Position numbers and translations under genes: made by a program. Source: an uncultured Paracoccaceae bacterium (lineage in GTDB: Bacteria; Pseudomonadota; Alphaproteobacteria; Rhodobacterales; Rhodobacteraceae). Taken from it: a stretch of 64,000 nucleotides of DNA. Below, one piece after another: positions 43,281-52,307 of this stretch. Where the stretch lies: positions 744,001-808,000 of the forward strand of contig CATOSB010000002.1 of NCBI GenBank assembly GCA_951812305.1, in the 5' to 3' direction. The notes beneath the pieces were generated by a model. It did no database searches, was not told the DNA's origin, and saw nothing but the letters and a program-made list of their open reading frames with translations. How positions within the stretch are numbered: the first letter of the stretch is position 1; the number at the start of each line of letters is the position of its first letter.

Positions 43281-44756
43281 ATGCCTGAGAACCGGCCGAA
43301 TATCCTGTTGCTGATGCCGGACCAGCTGCGCGCCGATTTTGTCGGTTGCTACGGGGCGGGTTTTGCGCGCACGCCGCATCTGGACAGGCTGGCGGAAACG
43401 GGAATCCGTTTTACGAATGCCGTTTCACCGCACCCGTTATGCGGTCCTGCCCGGGCGTCGCTTTTGACCGGGCATAATGCTGTTTCGACCGGGGTCATGA
43501 CCAACGGTAGCTGGCTGCGTCCGGACCACGCAGCCTGCGGTATGCCAACCATTGCCGAGGTTCTGACCGATGCCGGGTATCTGACCGCGGCCATCGGCAA
43601 GATGCATTTCATGCCCTGGGATGCCGCCGAAGGGTTCCAGTTTCGCCGGATCGCCGAAGACAAACGCCATATCCATATCAAGGACGACTACGCCGATTTC
43701 CTGAGTGCGCGCGGATATTCAAAGCCCTACGGCCCCGATGAAGCGGGATATGCCGAAAATCTAATGGCCTCGATTAGCGCATTGCCGCCGGAACTGCAGG
43801 TCGACAATTGGGTCAAGGATGAAACGCTGGCATTTCTGCGCGAACGCGCAAGGCAAACTCAGCCGTTTTTTGCGATGATCGGATTTCCGGGACCGCACGA
43901 TCCCTATAACCCGCCCGAGGAAATGCTAAAGGATTGGGATCCGGCAGACATGCCCGCCGCGTTTCCGGCGACTGATACGACAGAAGTCTTCCGCAAGGGA
44001 CAGATCGCGCAGAACCGCAAAGGCTCCGCCGCGATTGACATGGAGGCGTTTCCGGATCGCGTCAAACAACGCGTCCGCATGCATTATTCGGCGCTGACAC
44101 AGAATATCGACAGCTGTATCGGCGAGATCCTGCAAGAGCTGGATGGCGCTGGCTTGTCCGACAACACCGTCGTCATCGCCACATCGGATCACGGTGATTT
44201 GCTAGGCGATTTTGGCTTGTTGGGCAAAAACAACTTTCTGGAATCGTCGATCCGCATACCCCTGATCGTCCGCACCCCATCACAATCCGGCCCGGTGTCC
44301 GAAAACGGCCTGGTCACCCTGACAGACCTTTTCGCAACGATTGCAGGCCTTGCCCGTGCCGAAATCAGCGCGCGCGGCGACAGCTATCCTTTGCCCGGCC
44401 TGACCGCCAACGACCGGGTTCGGCGCGTGGCGATGGGGGTGATCGGAAGCGGTTTCATGATCACCGATGGACAGCACAAGCTTTCCCGATACAAAAACGG
44501 GCTTGCGACGCTGTACGACATTTCCAGCGACCCGATGGAGCAGCGCAACCTGACCGATGACCCCTCGGTCGGTCCTGTCCGAGATCGGCTTGACGCCGCG
44601 TTGGCGCAAGAACTTCTGGCCGCGTTGGCCGATGGCAACATCGAAAAAGGCTATGAATATGCCACGATGACCCCGGACCACCCGTCGCATGAACGCGGCT
44701 GGAAACGGCCCTATCCGGTGGCCGACCCTCAGAAGAAAGAGATTCAGCCGCTATGA
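43281..44756 (+). CDS. Sulfatase (type I, formylglycine family)
   Basis: 491-residue sulfatase. C54 in PLCGPARAS is the formylglycine precursor in the C-x-P-x-R signature; the metal ligands begin at D14 (MPDQLRADF), and ATSDHGDLLGDFGLLGKNNF supplies the second site. The overall pattern, with TPHLDRLAETGIRFTNA, is that of the choline-sulfatase/arylsulfatase group. No signal peptide. Its stop overlaps the next gene start by 4 bp. It is quite different from the sulfatase at 989-2578. An anaerobic sulfatase-maturing enzyme or FGE is not seen in the window. Confidence 0.88.
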   Translation: MPENRPNILLLMPDQLRADFVGCYGAGFARTPHLDRLAETGIRFTNAVSPHPLCGPARASLLTGHNAVSTGVMTNGSWLRPDHAACGMPTIAEVLTDAGYLTAAIGKMHFMPWDAAEGFQFRRIAEDKRHIHIKDDYADFLSARGYSKPYGPDEAGYAENLMASISALPPELQVDNWVKDETLAFLRERARQTQPFFAMIGFPGPHDPYNPPEEMLKDWDPADMPAAFPATDTTEVFRKGQIAQNRKGSAAIDMEAFPDRVKQRVRMHYSALTQNIDSCIGEILQELDGAGLSDNTVVIATSDHGDLLGDFGLLGKNNFLESSIRIPLIVRTPSQSGPVSENGLVTLTDLFATIAGLARAEISARGDSYPLPGLTANDRVRRVAMGVIGSGFMITDGQHKLSRYKNGLATLYDISSDPMEQRNLTDDPSVGPVRDRLDAALAQELLAALADGNIEKGYEYATMTPDHPSHERGWKRPYPVADPQKKEIQPL

Positions 44757-45592
44757 GCGACGACCGCCATAGCGCGAAAGACCTGTCGGTTCTGATCACC
44801 GGTGCCGCTGGCGAGATCGGTTCGGTTTTGCGTCAACGTCTGAAAGGGCGGTACCGGCGGTTGATCTTGGCCGATATCGCACCGCCGGATAGCACAGAGG
44901 CGGATGATGCGTGGATCGCGGCGGATGTACTGGACCCAACCGGTCTTGCCTCACATTTCGCCAGTGTCGACGTGGTCGTCCATCTTGCCACCGCGCCACT
45001 GGATGCAAGTTGGGACGTGATGCAACGGGTGAACACCGAAGGCACATGGAACGTTTTTGCGGCAGCGGCGGCGTCTGGGGTAAGCCGTGTTGTCTACACG
45101 AGTTCCAACCACATCACCGGTTTCCACAGCCGTGCCGACCAATTGGATCCATCATCCCCCCTTCGGCCTGACAGCCACTATGCGGTGACCAAAGCCTATG
45201 GCGAGGCAGTCGCGCGTCTCTTCGCCGACAAAAAGGGGCTTTCGAGCGTGGTCATCCGGATCGGTTCGTTCCAGCCCGCACCGCAGAATATCCGCATGCT
45301 TAGCACCTGGCTGAGCCATGCGGACGCAGTGCAGCTTTTTACCAAGGCCATCGAAACCCCGGGAATTGATTATCAGACGGTCTATGGCGTCTCTGCCAAT
45401 ACCCGCAGCTTCTGGAAGCCCGACACCTCCAAACTAAACTATCGCCCGGTCGACAATGCCGAAGATCACGCAGCGCACGTGTTTGCCCGCATGAACGTAA
45501 CGGATGAACCGGCGGTCGAGCGGTTGTTTCAGGGCGGGGACTTTTGTGCCGATGGATATAGCCGGCCCACCGGGTCAACTGATGATCCTTAA
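44753..45592 (+). CDS. NAD-dependent epimerase/uronate-dehydrogenase-like SDR
   Basis: Extended SDR of 279 residues. The cofactor motif is TGAAGEIG (16-23); S117/S118 in VYTSSNHITGFH and Y143/K147 in HYAVTKAYGE form the catalytic set. The SSNHITGF element and length resemble uronate dehydrogenases, which oxidise uronic acids to lactones, but other sugar substrates are possible. It overlaps the sulfatase by 4 bp, which suggests that a sulfated sugar-like compound is handled by this pair. Confidence 0.82.
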   Translation: MSDDRHSAKDLSVLITGAAGEIGSVLRQRLKGRYRRLILADIAPPDSTEADDAWIAADVLDPTGLASHFASVDVVVHLATAPLDASWDVMQRVNTEGTWNVFAAAAASGVSRVVYTSSNHITGFHSRADQLDPSSPLRPDSHYAVTKAYGEAVARLFADKKGLSSVVIRIGSFQPAPQNIRMLSTWLSHADAVQLFTKAIETPGIDYQTVYGVSANTRSFWKPDTSKLNYRPVDNAEDHAAHVFARMNVTDEPAVERLFQGGDFCADGYSRPTGSTDDP

Positions 45593-45717
45593 CTCTTACA
45601 GATCTGACACCCAGCACGATTTTCGCAGTCGCCAATTCACAAGCACAAGGCGACACGTCGTTTGATTGACGTTAGTATCGCCACGAAAGCGCTGTTTTGC
45701 GACCCAGGGAGGCAACA

Positions 45718-46542
45718 GTGAACCAGACCGACCAAATTGATCCAAAGAGCGTTATCAACCTCCGTAAATACCCACTGCTCGATCCTGTCCTGCGGGAGAA
45801 GCTGGTTGCGAAGGCGCAAAGCGCGATGGCACTGGAAGGCTCGGTTGTGTTGCCGGAATTCGTTCTTCCGGCGGGAATTGATCTCATGCGGCGCGAGGCC
45901 CTTCGGTTGCAGCCGATGTCGCACAGACGCGAGCGAATGCTTGGGGCCTATTCCAAGGAAACCCCGGAATCTGACGACAAAACACACCCCGTTCAACGCA
46001 AAAGCCCGTATCGAATGTGGGTGACGGCGACCGACCAAATGGATCCCCGGGGCACAACTCTCCGGATTTATGAGTGGCAACCGCTCATCGACTTGGTCGC
46101 GGATATTCTTGATGTGCCAGCGCTTTACACGGTTTCGGACCCGATGATGCGCTGCAATTACACGTATCTCGGCGACGGCGACGAGCATGGTTGGCATTTT
46201 GACGGCAACGACTTTGTCGTCTCGTTGATGATACAGTCCGCCGACGAAGGCGGCGCATTCGAATTCGCACCCAATATCCGCGACGACGAGAACCCGAATT
46301 TCGCCGGCATTCGCGCCGTAATGGATGAAGCTCCCGGAACCACAAAGCTGATCCGCGCCCAGCCGGGAACGCTCGCCTTGTTCCGGGGGCGTCATGCCCT
46401 GCACCGCGTAACGCGGGTTTCGGGTTCGCAGATGCGCATTATCGCGCTGCTGAGTTACCACGAACAGCCCGGGCTGATGAACGGGCCAGAGGCGCAGTTC
46501 CGTGTTTTTGGTCGCAGCTACGACGAGCCGGTTACAGCATGA
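45718..46542 (+). CDS. 2-oxoglutarate/Fe(II)-dependent oxygenase-like protein
   Basis: 274 residues starting at a GTG that is 5 bp after GGGAGG. The iron triad is likely H160 and D162 (HGWHFDGND) with H226 or H229 (RGRHALHRVTRV), and R240 in SQMRIIA is positioned to bind 2-oxoglutarate. The sequence between, with SADEGGAFEFAP, is that of the double-stranded beta-helix fold. Substrate unknown. The next gene, 57 bp on, is an NHL-propeller protein. Confidence 0.78.
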   Translation: MNQTDQIDPKSVINLRKYPLLDPVLREKLVAKAQSAMALEGSVVLPEFVLPAGIDLMRREALRLQPMSHRRERMLGAYSKETPESDDKTHPVQRKSPYRMWVTATDQMDPRGTTLRIYEWQPLIDLVADILDVPALYTVSDPMMRCNYTYLGDGDEHGWHFDGNDFVVSLMIQSADEGGAFEFAPNIRDDENPNFAGIRAVMDEAPGTTKLIRAQPGTLALFRGRHALHRVTRVSGSQMRIIALLSYHEQPGLMNGPEAQFRVFGRSYDEPVTA

Positions 46543-46598
46543 AACTGAGGCCCGGAGACTGAACTTCACAGCGCATTTCCACGAAAACGGTGAATTTT

Positions 46599-47526
46599 AT
46601 GGCTGAGTATCTCGGTAAAGGTGACTACCAATATGAGCCCGTTGCGGATTGGGGGAACTTCCCACCGGAAATCGTTTTGGGCGATGTCGCCGGTATCGCC
46701 GTCGACGGCAAAGACCGGGTTTACCTTTTCAACCGCAGCAGCACACCAATGGTGGTTCTGGATCAGAATGGGGATGTGTTGGCCACCTGGGGGCACGGCA
46801 TTTTTGCCAACCCGCACGGGGCCTCTATCGGGCCTGACAACTACATCTATCTCACCGATAATTTCGACCACACGGTCCGCAAATTCACACTTGAGGGCCA
46901 ACTGGTTTTGCAGCTTGGAACCGCCGGGGTCAGCTCTGGCACGATGAGCGGAAAACCGTTTTGCAAATGCACCCATTCCGCCGTCTCGCCGTCTGGAAAT
47001 ATCTTCGTCTCCGATGGCTATCTCAACGCCTGTATCCATAAATTTGACCAAAACGGCAGGCTGCTGAAAAGCTGGGGTTCGCCCGGCACAGGCCCCGGAG
47101 AATTCAATCTTCCCCACAATATCTGCTGCGACGCCGACGGTTGGATCTATGTCGCGGACAGGGAGAATTCCCGCATTCAGATCTTCGATGAAGACGGTCG
47201 GTTTGAAACTCAGATCAATAACATGCACCGCCCCAGCGGATTGGCAATCACACCGGGAAGTTGTCCGGCGTGTATCGTGGGTGAATTGGCTTCTTACCTT
47301 GCGGTGAACCGCGACTTTCCAAATATCGGCCCTTTCGTCAGCGTCTTTGACCAGCAGAGCAATCTTCTGTCGCGAATTGACAAAAAGAAGGGCGCGGGAT
47401 TGGGACCGGGCCAATTCCTATCACCCCACAGCATTACCTGCGACAGCAAGGGCGATCTGTATGTCGGTGACGTCGTGGACGCAGATTGGGCCAAGGTGTT
47501 TTCGAACCGCGAGATGCCACATCAGC
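46599..47526 (+). pseudogene. NHL-repeat (PAL-like) beta-propeller, C-terminus split by IS630
   Basis: About six NHL-type blades, e.g. GIAVDGKDRVYLFNR, GASIGPDNYIYLTDNFDHTV, NICCDADGWIYVADRENSR and SITCDSKGDLYVGDVVDADW; this is the pattern of peptidyl-hydroxyglycine alpha-amidating-lyase (PAL)-like propellers. The start at 46599 follows GGTGA; a GTG at 46590 is possible. IS630 inserted after 47526 and replaces the end with SPLIHPICG. Joining the flanks at CTAG restores a tail PRRFQKMRRINPFVP, with stop at 48808-48810. Only about 15 residues are affected, so the protein may still fold. Confidence 0.75.
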
Positions 47527-47530
47527 CTAG

Positions 47531-48763
47531 TCCCCTGATTCACCCAATTTGCGGGTAAAGCTGTGAGAGTTTGTTTCTGGCATCCGTAGCCGTGAAGTGC
47601 CATTTAACCTTGGCTTTCTCGGCATTCCGCGTTGCTGTCCAAGCGTAGACTTCGGTTTCCAAGGATGCCTTGTCAGGAATACGCCGGTCGAGGCATTGCC
47701 GAGACAAAACGCTGAGTTCGCATTCAGCAATGTTCAGCCAAGACCCGTGTTTCGGCGTGTAGTGCCACTCGAAACGCTCCGCGATACGGCGGGCTTCGGT
47801 GGGAGGAAATGCCTCGTACAGTGAGGCCGGCTTGTGGGTGTTGAGGTTATCTTGCACAAGCGTGATCTTTTCGGCGCTCGGGAAGTACACATCAGCCAGA
47901 TCACGAAGCACATGGGCGTAATCAATGGCGGTACGCTGGTCACGGACAGCGAGATGACGCCAACCGACAAGCGGTGCGAACAGCATAAACAAGCTGGCCA
48001 CCCCATTGCGTTCGTATTCATAGTCAGACCGCGCTGATTGCCCCGGCCGCGCAGGGATCGGGGTGCGTGTTTCTTTGGTCAGTTGCCTGGATGTTTCGTC
48101 GAGACAGACCAGCGGTCGGTTCGGGTCCTGCGGGCGGGTGTAGACATCAAGCACGTCCTCCATCGCGGCGACAAAGGCTGCATTGGCCTTGGGCGGGATC
48201 ACCCAATAGCGGCTTTGGTGCGGTTTGAGCGCGTTTTTTTGAGCACCCGCTGGATGGTCGTGTCGCTGGTGGTTTCGACAATCCCCAGTTCAACCACGCG
48301 CTTTTCCAACAAACGCAGCGACCAGCGGGCATAGCCTTGCGGAGGCTCAGAGCAGGCAAGGGCGATCAACCTTGCCTCCGCTTCCCCATCAAATATGCGC
48401 GAAGGTGCGGTGGACCTTTTCTTTCGCGACAGGGCCGCCTCTAACCCTTCCTCTACGAGTTGTCGGCGGGTCCGCAGAACTGTCGAGGAGCTTGTCTCCA
48501 GAGCCTCGGCGATCCGCGCATCAGCCCAACCAGGGCCTTCCGCCGACACATCCGCTTTAAGCAATATCCGCGCCTTCAAAAGCCGATACGCAACACCGAT
48601 ACCCTTGCAGATCATTTTCTCCAACTCTGCGCGCTCTTCGCTCGATAGTCGAACCACAAACTTCGCATCAGGACCACGTTTGCCCATCTCTCACACCTCC
48701 CAGCTTTTGCCAGGACAGAGATTCAGAGAAAACAAACCGTGTCAAATCATGCGAAACAGGGGA
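47531..48763 (-). mobile_element. IS630-family element in the NHL gene
   Basis: About 1.23 kb between CTAG at 47527-47530 and 48764-48767. Ends TCCCCTG.../...CAGGGGA form short inverted repeats. It is a sister of the element at 9016-10250, in opposite orientation, with the same boundaries and organisation. Excision at CTAG restores the NHL gene frame. Confidence 0.85.
47540..48687 (-). CDS. IS630-family transposase, two frames with A7 slippage
   Basis: Frame one (48687-48199) and frame two (48202-47540) overlap by 4 bp. The A7 run (T7 at 48234-48240 on the plus strand) allows a -1 shift into a continuous transposase, as in the 9091 copy. DDE residues: D in VCLDETSRQL, D in LVQDNLNTH, E in WLNIAECEL. 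Confidence 0.85.
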
Positions 48764-48836
48764 CTAGAAGGTTTCAAAAAATGCGACGCATCAACCCCTT
48801 CGTGCCCTAAAAGCGCTTTGGCGATATTCCTGAGTG

Positions 48837-48890
48837 CACCACACGCAAGCAAAATTCTGCGGAAGAGAAGATCAGGGTCGTACTGGACGG
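48837..48890 (+). pseudogene. IS3-family OrfA N-terminal remnant
   Basis: A short stretch reads TTRKQNSAEEKIRVVLDG, the well-known N-terminal pattern of IS3-family OrfA proteins (R-R-K-x-S-A-E-E-K-I-R-V-V-L-D-G). After this the frame continues without similarity to a TAA. No IS ends are visible. It is a decayed insertion between the NHL gene and the ABC permease. Confidence 0.6.
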
Positions 48891-49089
48891 CCGACACCTC
48901 TCGCTACACTTGGTTCAGATGTCTGTTCATTTAGCGATGCTATAAGCGTCATCTGGTTCAACACCCAAATACGGCACGGTGCTGTCCAATTTCGTGTTGC
49001 CCAGCAACCTTTTCATCGAAAACGTTACCCGCATTCCGATCGTCCGTCGTCAGGTTGAATTGGATTCGCGATTGATCGTAAGTTGCAAT

Positions 49090-50874
49090 ATGGCGCTGAC
49101 ACGGATCATCGCTGCAAGGATCGGCGGCGCGGTATTTGTGCTGCTTGCGATTTCGGTCATCCTGTTTGTCGCGGTCGAAACGCTTCCCGGTGATTTTGCA
49201 AGCGCAACGGCCCCCAGATTCACAACCGGCGATCAGATCGAATTCACACGCGAGGAATTGGGGCTGAACGCGCACGCGGTCACACGCTACGCAGACTGGA
49301 TCAAACGCGCGGCAAAGGCAGACTTTGGCGTCTCCTGGTATTCCGGACAGCCAATTGCGCCCATGCTGGCAGAGCGTATTGGCAATACCGCGCTACTCGC
49401 CCTTTTTGCCGCCTTCATGGCTATTCCACTGGGGTTTTTTGCCGCAATTCTCTCTGTCATTCACCGCGGAACGATCTTTGATCGCGGGGCGACGATTGTG
49501 TCTCTCGCGGTGATCTCGATGCCGGAATTTCTGGTTGCGTATCTACTGATGACATTCTTCGTCGTCACTTTCCCGGTCTTTCCGGCACATACCGTGTTTT
49601 TTGACAGCATGAGTCTTGGCGACCGGCTTCATTCAATGGTTCTTCCGGCCGGAAGCCTGGCAATCGTCGCCATTGCTCCGGTTCTCAGACTGACCCGTGC
49701 AAGTCTGATCAATGTGCTCGCCTCGGAATACATTGAAACCGCGAGATTAAAGGGCCTTCCGGTCTGGCGCGTCGTTCTGGTTCATGCCTTGCCCAACGCC
49801 TTGCCGCCCATCATCAACATGACGGTTCTGGTGATTGCAAATTTTCTGGTGGGCGCATTCATTGTCGAACAGATATTTTCCTATCCCGGGATCGGTAATG
49901 CGATGATTGCGGCGGTCAAATTCCGCGATATCCCGCTCGTATTGGCAATAGGCTTGGTCTTCGCGGCATTTTTCGTCGCGCTCAATCTGCTTGCTGACAT
50001 CGTTTCAATTCTGGTCACACCCCGGGCGCGATATCCGGTTAGGGTGGTTGCGGGTTTCTCATTGCGGCGCCCCCGGTTGGACATCCGCAAGCCCATTCCT
50101 CTGAAGGGGCTCGCGCTGTTGGGCGGGTTATCGGTGATCGCGTTTGTTGTTTGGTGGTCATTTCCGGAAATCGAAACTTACCCAAATTCTGAAGACACTG
50201 CTGCCCCTTCAGGGCAACGCGACAAGCTGCTTGTCGCCGATTTACTGCGGCCCAGAGGCGATCCACCAGCGCCAGTGCACTACGACTATTTCCTCCCCAT
50301 CGGTGCGACAAAGGCGGCAGACGCGATTTCAGGGATGGTTACAATCCCGGCCTTTCGCGCAGAAAGGCGCTTTGCCTTCGATCCCTTGCGGGCGATCCCG
50401 AACTTCGCGTTTCCGGGTGTTCAGTTTGAAATATTCTCGCATGAAAACACAGTCGTTCCCGTGAAGCGAAATGAATACCTGCCCACGTCTGATGGTTCGT
50501 GGCAGGTCATACTGTCTGCCGGAATGAAGTGGTCTGAGCCAACAGATGGGAACTGGTCACGAGTGTCGTTGCCCTTTACGCTCGTGCGTACCGGGCGCAA
50601 CGCGATGTTCAACGGCGTTTTGACATTTGCCTATCGCGCAGATGAGGTCACGCCAGCGTTCATCCAAATCGGGCAGGAAGGTATGCCTGACAGCCCGAAA
50701 CACGACATTTGGGGTTTGGCCGATGTAAAGATTGACCCAAAGACCATTATAAACCGCGACGTTCTTGTAGAAAAAATCGAAACAGAACGCGCGAGCGATT
50801 TTCCGGTCGCATCTTGGAGGGAGCTTGAGGACAGGGCAGGCCAGGGCCGTTTGCGCCGCTTTGACAATGATTAA
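49090..50874 (+). CDS. ABC permease (DppB-type) with unusual C-terminal extension
   Basis: 594 residues from the ATG at 49090, which gives a normal DppB-like N-terminus; an upstream TTG-initiated frame has no homology. Residues 1-310 contain about six helices and the EAA-type loop TRASLINVLASEYIETARLK. After a polar linker (about 330-345) comes another hydrophobic helix (LALLGGLSVIAFVVWW) and then some 230 residues of polar, beta-rich sequence with WSRVSLPFTLVRTGRNAMFN. That C-terminal domain is not recognised and would be periplasmic. No partner SBP, second permease or ATPase is adjacent. It may be a fusion, or a fragment created by rearrangement. Confidence 0.65.
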   Translation: MALTRIIAARIGGAVFVLLAISVILFVAVETLPGDFASATAPRFTTGDQIEFTREELGLNAHAVTRYADWIKRAAKADFGVSWYSGQPIAPMLAERIGNTALLALFAAFMAIPLGFFAAILSVIHRGTIFDRGATIVSLAVISMPEFLVAYLLMTFFVVTFPVFPAHTVFFDSMSLGDRLHSMVLPAGSLAIVAIAPVLRLTRASLINVLASEYIETARLKGLPVWRVVLVHALPNALPPIINMTVLVIANFLVGAFIVEQIFSYPGIGNAMIAAVKFRDIPLVLAIGLVFAAFFVALNLLADIVSILVTPRARYPVRVVAGFSLRRPRLDIRKPIPLKGLALLGGLSVIAFVVWWSFPEIETYPNSEDTAAPSGQRDKLLVADLLRPRGDPPAPVHYDYFLPIGATKAADAISGMVTIPAFRAERRFAFDPLRAIPNFAFPGVQFEIFSHENTVVPVKRNEYLPTSDGSWQVILSAGMKWSEPTDGNWSRVSLPFTLVRTGRNAMFNGVLTFAYRADEVTPAFIQIGQEGMPDSPKHDIWGLADVKIDPKTIINRDVLVEKIETERASDFPVASWRELEDRAGQGRLRRFDND

Positions 50875-50911
50875 CCCCGATTCTGGATAAGACGTTGGCG
50901 TCACCAGTGCA

Positions 50912-51352
50912 CTACTCGACAGAATTTTTTCGTAGTTTTTTGATTCGTTTTTTACGATACTCGTTGACCCTTTTTCGCAGAGGGTTGCGATGAGGGATTT
51001 CCACCATTGTTATGGAAATGATCCTCGGTTCTCTCAAAGCCTCATTTGGCTCCAGTTCAACGGCAATTCCGCCAAACTCTCCAAGAAATAGAACATTTGA
51101 AACGGTTTCGTGATCTGCTTTGAATGTATCAGGGTCATTTTTCCGTACGTGTTTCGGGATGATCACCTGAAAGGGAGTGGCAGCCATCAGATCGAGCACA
51201 AGTGTCATGGTTCTTTTAGGGAGCGCAGCCAGTTCATTGAGCTTATCCGTGAGGGCGTAGAAACGGTTGGGGTCCTCTTCCATCATGTCGAACATGAGGT
51301 CCCGGATCTTCTCATAAGCGAGATCTTCGTTGATTGGGAAGTTGTTCTCCAT
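50912..51352 (-). CDS. Unrecognised 146-residue protein at an IS junction
   Basis: No family is recognised. The N-terminal half is acidic-helical (EDLAYEKIRDLMFDMMEEDP, then FYALTDKLNELAALPKRTM), the middle is beta-rich (FQVIIPKH, VLFLGEFGGIAVELEP), and the C-terminus is very basic (NEYRKKRIKKLRKNSVE). The gene is AT-richer than its surroundings. Its ATG falls at the exact base where identity with the IS630 element at 33178 begins, so the first codon and upstream region are IS-derived; the original start may be lost. It could be a horizontally acquired gene or an IS-captured fragment. Confidence 0.45.
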   Translation of the reverse strand: MENNFPINEDLAYEKIRDLMFDMMEEDPNRFYALTDKLNELAALPKRTMTLVLDLMAATPFQVIIPKHVRKNDPDTFKADHETVSNVLFLGEFGGIAVELEPNEALREPRIISITMVEIPHRNPLRKRVNEYRKKRIKKLRKNSVE

Positions 51353-51837
51353 GGCGCTCGTGATAGTCGACGCCAAAACGCGCCTTGATCACATTCTTCA
51401 AATCGACCCGCCGCCAGCGGACGACACCGTCCTTTTCAGGATCAGGACCGGTCTCGACAAGAGCCGCCAGTTCATCCAGTTGCGCATTGTCAAGGCGGGA
51501 TCGCGAGCCTCCTCGCTGCCGATCCAGCAGCCCCGCTGGACCATCAGCGTTGAAACGGAGCACCCAGTCCCTGAGCGTTTGCCGGTCCATCCCGCCAATG
51601 CGGGCCGCAGCCCCACGCGACATGCCATCGGCGATAGCGGCAAGCGACAAAAGCCGTCGGCTCTGCCGGGCATCAGAACTCTCTGCGGCAAGCTTGCGCA
51701 GATCATTGGCGGTAAAATCGGCTCGCATCGGTATCCTGGCTGGCATCGGTGGTCTCCTTTGCCAATCTTGAATCACCTCAGCACCTCAGGCGGTACCCAA
51801 AATCCATAGCTGAGTCATTTTGAAGCACCCTTGGTAT
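51351..51837 (-). mobile_element. Partial IS630 element (right end and 5' transposase)
   Basis: The 487 bases match 33861-34347 apparently without change, including the right inverted end and the first ~140 codons of the transposase helix-turn-helix frame. The left 680 bp of the element is missing and is replaced by the gene at 50912. The transposase fragment (51776 to about 51350) reads through the junction and is inactive. Confidence 0.85.
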
Positions 51838-52307
51838 TAGATCCCCAAATCCAACCTCGGTTTCCAGAACGGGCGGAACAGTTCGATCTTCGGGCATCGG
51901 TTCATCACCACTTTCAGTCCGGCGGCTTCTGCCAACGCGGCGGCCTTGTCGTCGTAAACACCGATCTGGCCCCACAGAACCTTTGCCCCGATAGCAATCG
52001 CTTGTTCCGCGATCCCAAAAAGCTCCTTCTTGGGGCGAAAAACCTCAACCATGTCGACCGTTCGATCGATTTCCTCCAGCGAATGGTAAACTTTTATGCC
52101 GCGAATTTCGGTGACCTTCGGGTTTGGGTTCACCGGCAGCATTTCGTACCCGGTCTCATGCAGCACACGCAAAACACCATAGCTGAACTTGGTTTTGTCC
52201 GCGCTTGCACCAACCATTGCGATGGTTTTCACCGAGTTCAGAATGTCGGAAAGATAGGCCGGATCGTAGTCATAGATATGATCAACGTCTGCATCAGGCA
52301 CGATCAA
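51837..52307 (-). CDS. CoA-binding (Rossmann) domain protein
   Basis: 156-residue protein of the CoA_binding_2/YccU type. IAMVGASADKTKFSYGVLRV is the typical nucleotide loop and first helix, with VNPNPKVTEIRGIKVYHSLE and MNRCPKIE later. Such proteins bind CoA; the cellular role is unclear. The last codons and the stop are at the IS630 end (GGG ATC TAA), so the true C-terminus may have been slightly altered. It overlaps the ferredoxin stop by 4 bp. Confidence 0.85.
   Translation of the reverse strand: MIVPDADVDHIYDYDPAYLSDILNSVKTIAMVGASADKTKFSYGVLRVLHETGYEMLPVNPNPKVTEIRGIKVYHSLEEIDRTVDMVEVFRPKKELFGIAEQAIAIGAKVLWGQIGVYDDKAAALAEAAGLKVVMNRCPKIELFRPFWKPRLDLGI

Noticed and set aside
51353-51376. 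An eight-residue N-terminal extension of the unknown protein into the IS630 fragment
   Set aside because: These codons are IS sequence that also begins an unrelated shadow frame in the full IS630 copy at about 33886; they are not part of the original gene.
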